This document shows positions 1 through 8,009 of a stretch of 64,000 nt of DNA, piece by piece; position 1 is the stretch's first letter, and each line of letters begins with the position of its first letter. The notes beneath the pieces are model-generated. The model did no database searches. It was given only the letters and a program-made list of their open reading frames with translations, and was not told the origin of the DNA. A program made the translations under genes and the position numbers. Source of the stretch: CAVTWD01 sp963738325 (GTDB lineage: Bacteria; Actinomycetota; Acidimicrobiia; Acidimicrobiales; Ilumatobacteraceae); NCBI GenBank assembly GCA_963738325.1, contig CAVTWD010000001.1, positions 124,001 to 188,000 on the forward strand. The letters are read 5' to 3'.

Positions 1-1010
1 ATGCCGGGCGTGACCAGTTGGAGGTACGCGCCCATGTCGGCGATGAGGTTCACCCGAACCGCGGTGACCTTGCCGTCGGCGTCGGCGGCGAGCTCGATCT
101 CCTGGATCTGCCCGCGGCCCTGGATGGTGGCCACCGAATTCTCGGTGCGCTCCTCGACCCAGCGCACGGGGAGTCCGTGCTTGCGGGCCAGCGCCACGCA
201 CAGCAGCTCCTCGGCGTAGACGTCGAGCTTGGAGCCGAACCCGCCTCCCACGCTGGGGGCGACGACGCGCATGGAGTGCTCGGGCAAACCGAGGGTGAGG
301 GCGACCATGATCTTCAAGATGTGCGGGATCTGCGTGGCCGAGTAGAGGGTCATGTCCCCGGCGAAGGGCTCGGGCACGGCGACACAGGCCCGCGGCTCCA
401 TCGCCATGGGGATGAGGCGTTGCTGGACATAGCGCCCCTTCACCTTGTGGGCGGCGGTGTCGAACGCCTTCTGAACAGCCCCGTCGGGATCGATGTGCAG
501 CTCCCAGACGTAGGAGGTGTTCGTGCCGATGTCCTCGTGCACCAGCACGTCGTCGCGCAGGGCGTCCTCGACATCGACGACCGCGGGAAGCGGTTCGTAG
601 TCCACCTCGATGGCGTCGAGGGCGTCACGGGCCTCGGCGTCGGAGTGCGCCAGCACGGCGGCGACGCCGTCGCCGACGTAGCGAGCCTTGTCCGCGGTGA
701 GCGGGTAGTGCGGCGGGTTCTTCATGTCCGCGGTGACGGGCCACGCGCAGGGCATCGGAGCCGCCCACGCGTCCTGCAGGTCGGCCCCGGAGTACGCGGC
801 CACGATCCCGGGCATGGCCTGGGCCGCGCTCACGTCGACGCCGCGGATGCGGGCATGGGCGTACGGACTGCGCAACACAGCCAGGTGGAGCGCGCCCGGC
901 ACCTGCAGGTCGTCGGTGAACCGCGCCTCACCGGTGAGGAGGCGGGGGTCCTCACGGCGCAGCATGGGCGTGCCGATGACACGCGTCGGTGGAGTCTCGA
1001 CGGCCGTCAT
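1..1010 (-). CDS. CO dehydrogenase / xanthine dehydrogenase-type molybdopterin subunit, partial
   Basis: Large, molybdopterin-binding subunit of an aerobic CO dehydrogenase or related molybdenum hydroxylase; the gene runs off the left edge, leaving about 336 N-terminal residues. The N-terminus has the family hammerhead pattern (PMLRREDPRLLTGEARFTDD, residues about 15-34; RSPYAHARI; YVGDGVAAVLA) and then the start of the molybdopterin region (VGGGFGSKLD). It follows the 2Fe-2S subunit gene after 55 nt in the same direction, so they form one transcription unit. The ATG at 1010 is chosen because homology begins at once. The loop that separates true CoxL from other hydroxylases lies beyond the edge, so the substrate cannot be assigned. 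No FAD (coxM) subunit is seen between or upstream of the two. Confidence 0.9.
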   Translation of the reverse strand, partial: MTAVETPPTRVIGTPMLRREDPRLLTGEARFTDDLQVPGALHLAVLRSPYAHARIRGVDVSAAQAMPGIVAAYSGADLQDAWAAPMPCAWPVTADMKNPPHYPLTADKARYVGDGVAAVLAHSDAEARDALDAIEVDYEPLPAVVDVEDALRDDVLVHEDIGTNTSYVWELHIDPDGAVQKAFDTAAHKVKGRYVQQRLIPMAMEPRACVAVPEPFAGDMTLYSATQIPHILKIMVALTLGLPEHSMRVVAPSVGGGFGSKLDVYAEELLCVALARKHGLPVRWVEERTENSVATIQGRGQIQEIELAADADGKVTAVRVNLIADMGAYLQLVTPG

Positions 1011-1065
1011 CGGCGGTCCCTCCCCATCGCACGCGGCTGGGCGGGCCGGGCCACGAGCTGGCCGG

Positions 1066-1533
1066 TCATGCCTCCACCCCCGCCTCGGCGCAGGCCAGCA
1101 CCGACTTCACGATGTTGTGGTAGCCGGTGCAACGGCACAGGTTCCCCTCGAGGCCGTAGCGGACCTCGGTCTCGGTCGGGTGGGGGATCTCCTTCAGGAG
1201 GCTCACCGCCGCCATCACCATGCCCGGCGTGCAGTAGCCGCACTGGAGACCGTGGTTCTGGCGGAACGCCTCTTGCATCGGGTGCAGCCGGCCGTCTGTC
1301 GCCAGGCCCTCGATGGTCGTGATGTCGGTGCCGTCGGCCTGCACGGCGAGCATCGTGCAGCTCTTGACCGACTCGCCGTTGACGTGGACCGTGCAGGCGC
1401 CGCACGACGACGTGTCACATCCGATGTTCGTGCCCGTGAGGCCGAGGTTCTCCCGGATGTAGTGCACGAGGAGCACCCTGGGCTCGACCTCGCTCTCGTG
1501 CTCGGTGCCGTTGACCGTGACCTTGATCCGCAA
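1066..1533 (-). CDS. 2Fe-2S subunit of molybdenum hydroxylase (CoxS-like)
   Basis: Small iron-sulfur subunit (155 aa, normal length) that carries electrons from the molybdenum centre to the FAD subunit. Residues 1-75 form a plant-type 2Fe-2S domain (CDTSSCGACTVHVNGE with a later Cys in SVKSCTM). Residues 80-155 are the helical second 2Fe-2S domain with CGYCTPGM and NLCRCTGYHNI. All eight cluster cysteines are present. It precedes the large-subunit gene on the same strand, the usual S-L order when the M subunit is elsewhere. The 265 nt upstream contain no gene; a GATTGGG/CCCAATC inverted repeat at 1561-1590 lies in this leader and could be an operator, but this is a guess. Confidence 0.92.
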   Translation of the reverse strand: MRIKVTVNGTEHESEVEPRVLLVHYIRENLGLTGTNIGCDTSSCGACTVHVNGESVKSCTMLAVQADGTDITTIEGLATDGRLHPMQEAFRQNHGLQCGYCTPGMVMAAVSLLKEIPHPTETEVRYGLEGNLCRCTGYHNIVKSVLACAEAGVEA

Positions 1534-1798
1534 CTGGGATCACCCCCGATGTCCGTCGCTGATTGGGACGAGCCGTATCTTGCCCCAATCTTGGGCGAGG
1601 AGGGGAAGCCGCCCGCGCTCCGTCACCCTCCGGAATCCAGACCGGCCGTCCGATCACCGACCGAGACGACCCCGACCGGACACGACCGTCGAACGAGGCG
1701 GCGACCCGTGCGAAGTTCGCACCGTTGGCGCCTGATCCGCTGGGGGCGGGGAAGAGCGTCGCGCCGGAGGGATGTCGCGTGGGTGGACGATCTCCCGT

Positions 1799-3064
1799 TC
1801 AGTAGGCCGGGCGGAGGGGGAAGCCGCTGCGGCCGTGGTCGGGGCGCGTGGCCAGGACCTGGTGCACCTGGATCCTCCCCGCCTCGAACCCCACCGCCGA
1901 GGCGGCCATGTACAGCAGCCACACCCGGGCCCGCCCCTGGCCCACGAGGTCGACGGCCTCGGCCCAGGCGCCCTGCAGGTTGGCGACCCAGGCCCGCAGC
2001 GTGAGGCCGTAGTGCTCGCGCAGGCTCTCGACGTGGCGGACCTCCAGCCCCTGCTGGTGCACTGCCGACACCACGGCGCCCAGCTCGTGGAGCTCGCCGT
2101 CGGGGAAGACGAAGCGGTCGAGGAACGTCCGCTTGCGCCACGGGGCCCGGGGAGCCGTCACCGGCCACGAATCCTGAGGTTGAGCGGGACGGCTGATGCC
2201 GTGGTTCACGAGGCGGCCTTCGGGTCGCAGCAGCGTGGCGAGGCGCCCGAGATACTCCCCCAGGCGCTTGCGGCCGACGTGCTCGAACATGCCGATCGAG
2301 CTGATGCCGTCGAAGGGCCCGTCGGTCACGTCCCGGTAGTCCTGCAGGCGGATCTCGACGCGGTCCTCGAGCCCTGCTTCCTTGACCCGCTGGCCGCCCA
2401 GCTCGGCTTGGCGCTCGGAGATCGTGACCCCCACGGCCTGGACGTCGTGGTGCTGGGCGGCGTGCAGCACCATGCCCCCCCAGCCGCAGCCCACGTCGAG
2501 CAGCCGCTGGCCGGGTTGGAGGGCGAGCTTCTGGCAGAGCAGCTCGTGCTTGGCCGCCTGGGCGGCGTCAAGGCCGACCGAGGGGTCGTCCCACAGCGCG
2601 GACGAGTAGGTCATCGTCGGGCCCAGCACGATGCGGTAGAACTCGTTCGAGACGTCGTAGTGATGGGCGATGGCAGACGCATCACGACGCTTCGAATGGA
2701 GCGCGCCGTGGAGGCGTGACTCCTCCGGAGGCGGCGGCAGCGGCGTGAGTCCGCCCACGCCGACCGAGCGGACGAACTCGGCCAGCAGCGTGGGGTCGAT
2801 GCTCGGTGGCCGCTCCGCGATCGCGCTCAGCGCTGCGAAGATGTCGCCCTGGAAGTCGATGTCGCCGGCGACGTAGGCCCGGCCGAGGCCGAGCTCGCCC
2901 GGGGCGGTGACGAAGCGCCTCAAGGCGTCGACGGAGCGGATCTCGATGGTGCCGGCCGCGTCGGGCGGCCCGGCCGAGCTCCCGTCGTAGGCGGTCACGG
3001 CGATCGGCACGTCGGTGCCGATCGCCCGGTGGACGAGGGTGGCGATGCCCATTCCTCGACTCAT
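1799..3064 (-). CDS. Cyclopropane-fatty-acyl-phospholipid synthase family methyltransferase
   Basis: SAM-dependent methyltransferase of the cyclopropane fatty acid synthase/mycolic acid cyclase family (421 aa). It is predicted to transfer a methylene or methyl group to the double bond of membrane phospholipid acyl chains. The N-terminal ~120 residues form the family lipid-binding region. HHYDVSNEFYRIVLGPTMTY (about 134-153) is a family signature, followed by the SAM site LLDVGCGWGGM (188-198) and GMFEHVG further on. Start ATG at 3064 (MSRGMGIATL) precedes all homology; no strong ribosome-binding site is visible. It lies 32 nt after ftsB. The frame is open upstream all the way into eno because eno lacks its stop, but this is a sequence artefact or frameshift rather than a real fusion. 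Confidence 0.88.
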   Translation of the reverse strand: MSRGMGIATLVHRAIGTDVPIAVTAYDGSSAGPPDAAGTIEIRSVDALRRFVTAPGELGLGRAYVAGDIDFQGDIFAALSAIAERPPSIDPTLLAEFVRSVGVGGLTPLPPPPEESRLHGALHSKRRDASAIAHHYDVSNEFYRIVLGPTMTYSSALWDDPSVGLDAAQAAKHELLCQKLALQPGQRLLDVGCGWGGMVLHAAQHHDVQAVGVTISERQAELGGQRVKEAGLEDRVEIRLQDYRDVTDGPFDGISSIGMFEHVGRKRLGEYLGRLATLLRPEGRLVNHGISRPAQPQDSWPVTAPRAPWRKRTFLDRFVFPDGELHELGAVVSAVHQQGLEVRHVESLREHYGLTLRAWVANLQGAWAEAVDLVGQGRARVWLLYMAASAVGFEAGRIQVHQVLATRPDHGRSGFPLRPAY

Positions 3065-3096
3065 TAGCACGCGCCGGGACGTCGGCCGGCGGCGGG

Positions 3097-3678
3097 CTAC
3101 GGGTGCGTGGTCGGTGGCGCGACGGTCGGGGCCGTGGTGGGCGCGGCCCGATGCTTCGTCGAGGACTTCTTGGTCGAGGATCTCTCGGTCGACGACCTGT
3201 TGTGGGTGGCCGCCCCGGGCGTCGCGGTGTGGGTGGCCGTCGCCGCGGTGGCGCGCCCCGGCGTGGTCGTTGCCGTCGGCACCGACACGCCTCGCGAGGC
3301 CAAGATGCCCGCCAGCACGGTGTAAGGCCAGCCGGCCGGGAGCTGGGCGAGTGGCCCGGCGGGGATGACGGCGTAGGCGTGCTCGCCTGGCCGGATCATG
3401 GCGTACTGCTGGCGGGCCAGGCGCTCGATCTCGGCCGGATCCTGGAGGGCATTGATCCGGTTCTGCATCGCCGCGTTCTCCTGCTGGAGCACCGAGAGCC
3501 GGTGAGATGTGTCGGCGAGCGCGGACCGTTGGGAGAGCCATGTACGCGTCGGCAGCACGAGGAAGAGGATGAGCCCGAGGGCGACGACGACGACGATCGA
3601 CACCCACACCCCGAACAGGATGCGGTGGCGCCGCCGAGGCGGGCGCACGGTGAGGCCGGCCTCGGCCGCGCTCACCAT
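3097..3678 (-). CDS. ftsB: FtsB/DivIC-family septum formation initiator
   Basis: Bitopic divisome protein (193 aa). There is a basic cytoplasmic N-terminus with RPPRRRHR, one transmembrane helix (ILFGVWVSIVVVVALGLILF, about 21-40), then a coiled coil (LADTSHRLSVLQQENAAMQN) and the family motif LARQQYAMIRPGEHAYAVIP. A Thr/Ser/Ala-rich low-complexity tail of about 70 residues follows, as in many actinobacteria. Position directly after eno is the conserved actinobacterial order (eno-ftsB). The ATG at 3678 is preferred: after correcting one base in eno, the eno stop overlaps it as TGATG, implying translational coupling. A TTG one codon earlier is possible but less likely. Confidence 0.85.
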   Translation of the reverse strand: MVSAAEAGLTVRPPRRRHRILFGVWVSIVVVVALGLILFLVLPTRTWLSQRSALADTSHRLSVLQQENAAMQNRINALQDPAEIERLARQQYAMIRPGEHAYAVIPAGPLAQLPAGWPYTVLAGILASRGVSVPTATTTPGRATAATATHTATPGAATHNRSSTERSSTKKSSTKHRAAPTTAPTVAPPTTHP

Positions 3679-4978
3679 CAACGGCCGCCCCGAGCCGTCT
3701 TGCGGGGGGCGAGCGCGTGCCGCGTCCCCGGAAAGCCGCGCTCTCGCCGAGCTCGGCTTCGATGCGCAGCAGCTGGTTGTACTTCGCCACTCGGTCCGAG
3801 CGCGCCGGTGCGCCGGTCTTGATCTGCCCGCAGTTGGTGGCGACGGCGAGGTCGGCGATGGTGGTGTCCTCGGTCTCGCCCGACCGGTGCGAGATCACGC
3901 TGGTGTATCCCTCACGCGTGGCCAGCTCGACCGTCTCCAGCGTCTCGGTGAGCGATCCGATCTGATTGACCTTGATCAAGATGCTGTTGGCCACGCCACG
4001 TTCGATCCCCAGCTCGAGCCGCTCGCTGTTCGTCACGAAGTTGTCGTCGCCGACGAGCTGGATCCGGGACCCGAGGGCCTCGGTGAGCGCGGCCCAGCCG
4101 TCCCAGTCGTCCTCGGCCATGCCGTCCTCGATCGAGACGATGGGGTAGCGCTCGCACATCGTGGCCCAGTAGCCGGCGAGCTCGGCCGAGGTCAGGACCC
4201 GGCCTTCGCCCTCGAGGTGGTAGGCGCCGTCACGGAAGAGCTCGCTGGTGGCCGGGTCGAGCGCGAGCGCGATGTCGGTGCCCGGGCGGAACCCGGCAGC
4301 CTCGATGGCTTCGACCAGCGCGCGCAACGGGTCCTCGTTGGTGGCCAGGTTGGGCGCGAACCCGCCCTCGTCGCCCACCCCCGTGGAGAGGCCCCGCTGC
4401 TTCAGCACCGATTTGAGGGCGTGGTAGGTCTCGATCCCCCAGCGCAGCGCCTCGCTGAAGCTCGCCGCGCCGACGGGCATCACCATGAACTCCTGGAAGT
4501 CGACGGTGTTGTCGGCGTGCACGCCGCCGTTCAGCACGTTCATCATGGGCACCGGCAGCACGTGGGCGTTGGCTCCGCCGACGTACCGGTAGAGGGGGAG
4601 GTCCAACTCCGCCGCCGCCGCCTTCGCGGTGGCGAGGGAGATCCCGAGCACGGCGTTGGCCCCGAGGCGCCCTTTGTTGTCGGTGCCGTCGAGCTCGATC
4701 AGTTGGCGGTCGAGCTCGCGCTGATCGAGCGCGTCGAGGCCCCGGATGGCGTCGGCCATCTCGCCGTTCACATGGCCCACGGCCTGCAGCACGCCCTTGC
4801 CGCCGTAGCGCTCGTCGCCATCGCGCAGCTCGACGGCCTCGTGCTCCCCGGTGGAGGCGCCCGACGGGACGATGGCCCGTCCCGACGCACCGCTGTCCAG
4901 CAGTACTTCGACTTCCACGGTCGGATTCCCGCGGGAATCGATGACCTCGCGAGCCACGACGTCGGCGATCTCGCTCAC
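3678..4978 (-). CDS. eno: Enolase (C-terminal frameshift at a G/C run)
   Basis: Enolase interconverts 2-phosphoglycerate and phosphoenolpyruvate in glycolysis. The core is complete: REVIDSRGNPTVEVEV at the N-terminus, GDEGGFAPNL, SIEDGMAEDDWDGW (Mg ligand region), GDDNFVTN, IKVNQIGSLTETLE with catalytic Lys, and SHRSGETEDTTIADL. Start is GTG 4978, seven nt after a clear GGAGGTG. The reading frame has no stop after the last conserved residues (YNQLLRIEAELGESAAFRG) and runs on for over 600 codons to the end of cfa. Adding one base to the six-base C run (3704-3709 on the plus strand) gives an end of ...SPPRKTARGGR and a TGA at 3680-3678 overlapping the ftsB ATG, for 433 aa, the normal size. A one-base deletion in the assembly is therefore most likely. 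Confidence 0.9.
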
Positions 4979-5061
4979 GGGCGCGCACCTCCGGGGGTTC
5001 GAGTCTCTCCGCTCGCGCTCACCGTAGCTTGGGGTGTCCCCCGCAAGGGGCATGGCGAGGA

Positions 5062-5472
5062 TCAGCCGCTGACGTCGGGCCCGGCTCGCTCGATAGGGAA
5101 GCGGATCACGACCCGCCGGTCGCGTTCCATGACGGCGCGGTAGTCGTCCCAATCGGGGTGTTCGCCCGATGCTCGCCGGTAGTAGTCGACGAGCAGCTCC
5201 ATCGCCTCGGGCAGCGAGATCACCTCCGCGGTCCCGTCGACCTGCACCCACGAGCCGAAGAACTCGTCGACGAAGCCGCAGTAGGAGACGGCCGGCTCGC
5301 GGCGCACGTTGCGCACCTTCATGGCGGTCGCCCGGCTGGAGATCACCACGCGCCCGTCGCCGTCGATCGTCGCGGTCACGGGAGAGAGTTGGAGGCGCCC
5401 GTCCTTGCGGCGCGTGGCCAGCACGCCTCGGTGGTGCTCGCGCACGAACGCCATCGCATCATCGAGTTCCAT
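5062..5472 (-). CDS. PPOX-class (F420/flavin) oxidoreductase
   Basis: Small split-barrel flavin/F420-binding protein (136 aa) of the pyridoxamine-5'-phosphate-oxidase-like family. Such actinobacterial proteins typically use F420 or FMN; the substrate is unknown. Family features are HHRGVLATRRKDGRLQLSPV (residues about 11-30), ISSRATAMKVRNVRREPAVS, and a C-terminal ending in VVIRFPIERA. The ATG at 5472 (MELDDAMAF) is chosen because the domain starts there. The longer open frame upstream is the tail of mazG read in another frame. It lies 28 nt downstream of the corrected mazG stop, so the two may be co-transcribed. Confidence 0.82.
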   Translation of the reverse strand: MELDDAMAFVREHHRGVLATRRKDGRLQLSPVTATIDGDGRVVISSRATAMKVRNVRREPAVSYCGFVDEFFGSWVQVDGTAEVISLPEAMELLVDYYRRASGEHPDWDDYRAVMERDRRVVIRFPIERAGPDVSG

Positions 5473-5500
5473 GGCACCGACGGTAGCGGCGCCATGCGGC

Positions 5501-6942
5501 TCAGCGGGTCTTGGCCTCGTTCCACAAGGCGTCGAGGGCGGCGAGGTCGAGCGCGCCCAGATCGACACCGCGTTCGGCGGCGCGGCGCTCGACGTCCTCG
5601 AAACGGTCGCGGAACTTGCCGCGTCGCGGCGCGCAAGGCTGCTTCGGCGTCGACGCCCAAGTGGCGGGCGACGTTCACGACCGCGAAGAGGAGATCGCCG
5701 AGCTCGTCGCGAACGGCCTCGGGCTCATGTCCCCGGGCAGCAACGGCGGCGTCGAGCTCGGCCAGCTCCTCTTCGATCTTGGGCCGCGCACCGGCCACGT
5801 CGGCCCAGTCGAAGCCCACGATGGCCGCCTTCTTCTGGACCTTCGCCGCGTAGGCCAACGCGGGAAGGCTGCTCGGGATGCCCTCCATCAACGAGGCCCG
5901 CCCCTTCTCCACCACCTTGCGCCGTTCCCAGTCGCTCCATCACCGCGGCGGCGTCGGTCGCCTCAGTGCCGCCGAAGACGTGGGGGTGGCGCTCCACCAG
6001 CTTGTCGTGGATGCCGCGGGCGACGTCGGCCAGCGCGAACTGGCCCTGCTCGGCGGCCAGCACGGCATGGAAGAACACCTGGAAGAGGAGATCGCCGAGC
6101 TCTTCCTCCAGCGCGCCGTAGCCCTCTCCCTGCTCCTCGTCGAGGGCTTCGATCGCATCGAGCACCTCGTAGGTCTCCTCCAGGAGGTGACGCGTGAGGC
6201 TGGCGTGGTTCTGCGCGCGGTCCCACGGGCAGCGCTCGCGCAGGGTGCGGACGAGCTCGTGGAACCGCACCAGCTCGGCACCGACCGGTTCGGCCAGGGT
6301 GGGGATCCAGAGCGTCGTCAGGTGGTCGGGAGTGAACGAGCGGTCGAGGTCGGCCCATGCCACGGTGGAGACGTCCTCGTCAGGCAGGCCCAGGTGGCGG
6401 AGCACGACGATCTCAGGCCCCTGGTCGAGGGCGAGCTTGATGTCCGACAGCACCGACCGATGGTCACACTGGGCGACGAGCAAGGGGCCCCGGTCGCCGG
6501 CCGCCTCCGCCGCGAACCGGTGGCCGTCCACGATCCGCACTCCTTCGGCCAGGGGATCGACGCCGAGTGCTCGCCACGCCAGGTCGAGGAACGAGACGGC
6601 CGGTTCGATGAGCAGGCTGTGCCGACCCGATCCGGCGCGTTCGCGCAGGAGCTCGACGCTGCGCTCGGCCACCAAGGGCGAGCCGGGCACGGCGTACAAG
6701 ATCTCCTGGTGGCGCCCGGCCTCGTCGACGAGCACCTCGGCGATCCGCTCGTAGACGTCGTCGAGGCGCTCGGCGGTGTCGTACAACTCGTCGAAGGAGA
6801 TGGCCTCGCCGACGAGGGACGCAGCTGGATGGCGCACGGTGCGGACGAAGCGGCGATCGATGCGCTCGATGGCGGCGATCGCCGACGCCGTCACGAGGTC
6901 CGGCCCCGCCGGCCCGAGCCCGATCACGGTGATCTGGCCCAC
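5501..6942 (-). CDS. mazG: MazG nucleoside triphosphate pyrophosphohydrolase with tetrapyrrole methylase-like N-domain (two frameshifts)
   Basis: YabN/MazG-type fusion of about 479 aa after correction. Residues 1-220 form a SAM-dependent tetrapyrrole-methylase-like domain (ITVIGLGPAGPDLVT, YAVPGSPLVAERSV). Then come MazG domains that hydrolyse NTPs to NMP and PPi (CPWDRAQNHASLTRHLLEET, YGALEEELGDLLFQVFFHA, FGGTEATD, and second metal motif RDELGDLLFAVVNVARHLG). Two single-base insertions break the frame: near 5928-5936 (ATGGAGCGACTGGGAA should read on as MER-W-ERRK) and near 5618-5624 (after EAALRAAT). With both removed it ends ...LDALWNEAKTR at TGA 5503-5501. Start is GTG 6942. A house-cleaning role, removing aberrant dNTPs, is known for the family. 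Confidence 0.85.
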
Positions 6943-6956
6943 GTCAGCCGCCCGCG

Positions 6957-8009
6957 TCAGTCACCCGAGGCCGAGGTGGAGCTGCTCGGGGCGGTCGTCG
7001 TCGCGGGCGCGGTGGTCGTGGTCGTCGCGCCGGGGGCGACCACGTTGACCTCCACAGGGTCCCAGCTGCCGTACTTGGGATCGACGCTGATGTGGCCCTT
7101 CGCCTCCTGACGCAGCACGTCGCTGATGGCGTTGTTGGCGGCGTTGCTCGCGTACGTGGCCACCTGGTCCTTCACCTGATCGAACGACTGTGGCGTCAGC
7201 TTGTCCACCAGGATCAGGTGCCAGCCGAACTGCGTGTGCACGGGCTCGGTCAGCTGGCCCGTGGGCACCGACAGCGCGCCGTCGACGAAGGCGGGGTCGT
7301 AGGTCGACGCCGAGGGGCAGGGCTGGCCGTCGGTGTAGAGCTTGCCGCCGTCAGCCGCGCTCGAGTCCGTGCTGTTCTGCTGCGCGACCGTGGCGAAGTC
7401 GGCGCCGGCGACGAGTTGCGTGTGCAGGGCGTCGGCTTGCTCCTCGGTGGGCACCAGGATGTGGCGCGCGCACATCAACCCGAACCGTTCCGGCTTCTGG
7501 TCGTAGATGGCCTGCAGCTGGGCATCGGTGAGCGTGCCGCCGCCCAGCGCATCGGACAGGGCCATGAAGTCCGCGGTCTGGTCGACGAACTGCTTCTGCA
7601 ACGAAGCCGGGAAGGCGGCCCACACCTTGTCGGCCGAGGCGGCGTCGGCGAAGCGGAGCTTGGCTTGCGCTTCGGCTCGCTGGCGCTCGTCGGGCGTGAT
7701 GGTCAGCCCGCGTTGCACGACCTGCTGGTGGATGAGCTCGTAGAGGATGTCGCTCTGCAGGCGGCCGCCCGCGAAGGCCTGGGTGACACTGCCCTCGCCC
7801 CCCGAGCCGATGATCGGGGGCTGTTGCACGCTCGTCAGGTACTCCTGGTAGGGGCCGTTGGCGACGTAAGCCCGGAGCTCGTCCTCGAAGTCGGACCGCT
7901 TGATGGCGGTGCCGTTCACCGTGGCCGCGTCGGGCCCGATTGACGAGCAGGCCGACGCGGTGATGGCGAGCGCGAGCGCGCCGGCACCAAGGAGGAGAAC
8001 GCGATTCAC
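6957..8009 (-). CDS. PpiC/SurA-type peptidyl-prolyl isomerase lipoprotein
   Basis: Secreted parvulin-type foldase, 350 aa. The N-terminus is a lipoprotein signal (LLLGAGALALAITASACSS, lipobox about residues 18-21), so the protein is probably anchored to the outer face of the membrane. A SurA-like N-domain follows (ATVNGTAIKRSDFEDELRAY). The parvulin domain contains MCARHILVPTEEQADALHTQ, FATVAQQNSTDSSAADGGKL and the terminal FGWHLILVDKLTP. The C-terminus is a Thr/Ser-rich tail. Start GTG 8009 overlaps the mfd stop (GTGA), giving coupled translation. The gene sits between mazG and mfd. Confidence 0.9.
   Translation of the reverse strand: MNRVLLLGAGALALAITASACSSIGPDAATVNGTAIKRSDFEDELRAYVANGPYQEYLTSVQQPPIIGSGGEGSVTQAFAGGRLQSDILYELIHQQVVQRGLTITPDERQRAEAQAKLRFADAASADKVWAAFPASLQKQFVDQTADFMALSDALGGGTLTDAQLQAIYDQKPERFGLMCARHILVPTEEQADALHTQLVAGADFATVAQQNSTDSSAADGGKLYTDGQPCPSASTYDPAFVDGALSVPTGQLTEPVHTQFGWHLILVDKLTPQSFDQVKDQVATYASNAANNAISDVLRQEAKGHISVDPKYGSWDPVEVNVVAPGATTTTTAPATTTAPSSSTSASGD

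Noticed and set aside
1561..1590. GATTGGG/CCCAATC inverted repeat as a terminator
   Set aside because: It lies upstream of coxS rather than after a gene end, has a 16-nt loop and no T tract; at most a possible operator.
18..2719. Long plus-strand open frames over coxL, coxS and cfa
   Set aside because: Their translations are Arg/Gly/Pro-rich shadows typical of high-GC DNA; the minus strand carries clear families.
1799..5251. A single 1,150-codon reading frame as a true enolase-methyltransferase fusion protein
   Set aside because: The middle third is low-complexity Arg/Pro-rich frame shadow of ftsB, and one base restores normal separate genes with ideal overlaps.
5501..6942. Programmed frameshifting in mazG, mfd or NuoF-like genes
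   Set aside because: No slippery heptamer plus downstream structure, and breaks occur at unrelated places in many genes; sequence error is simpler.
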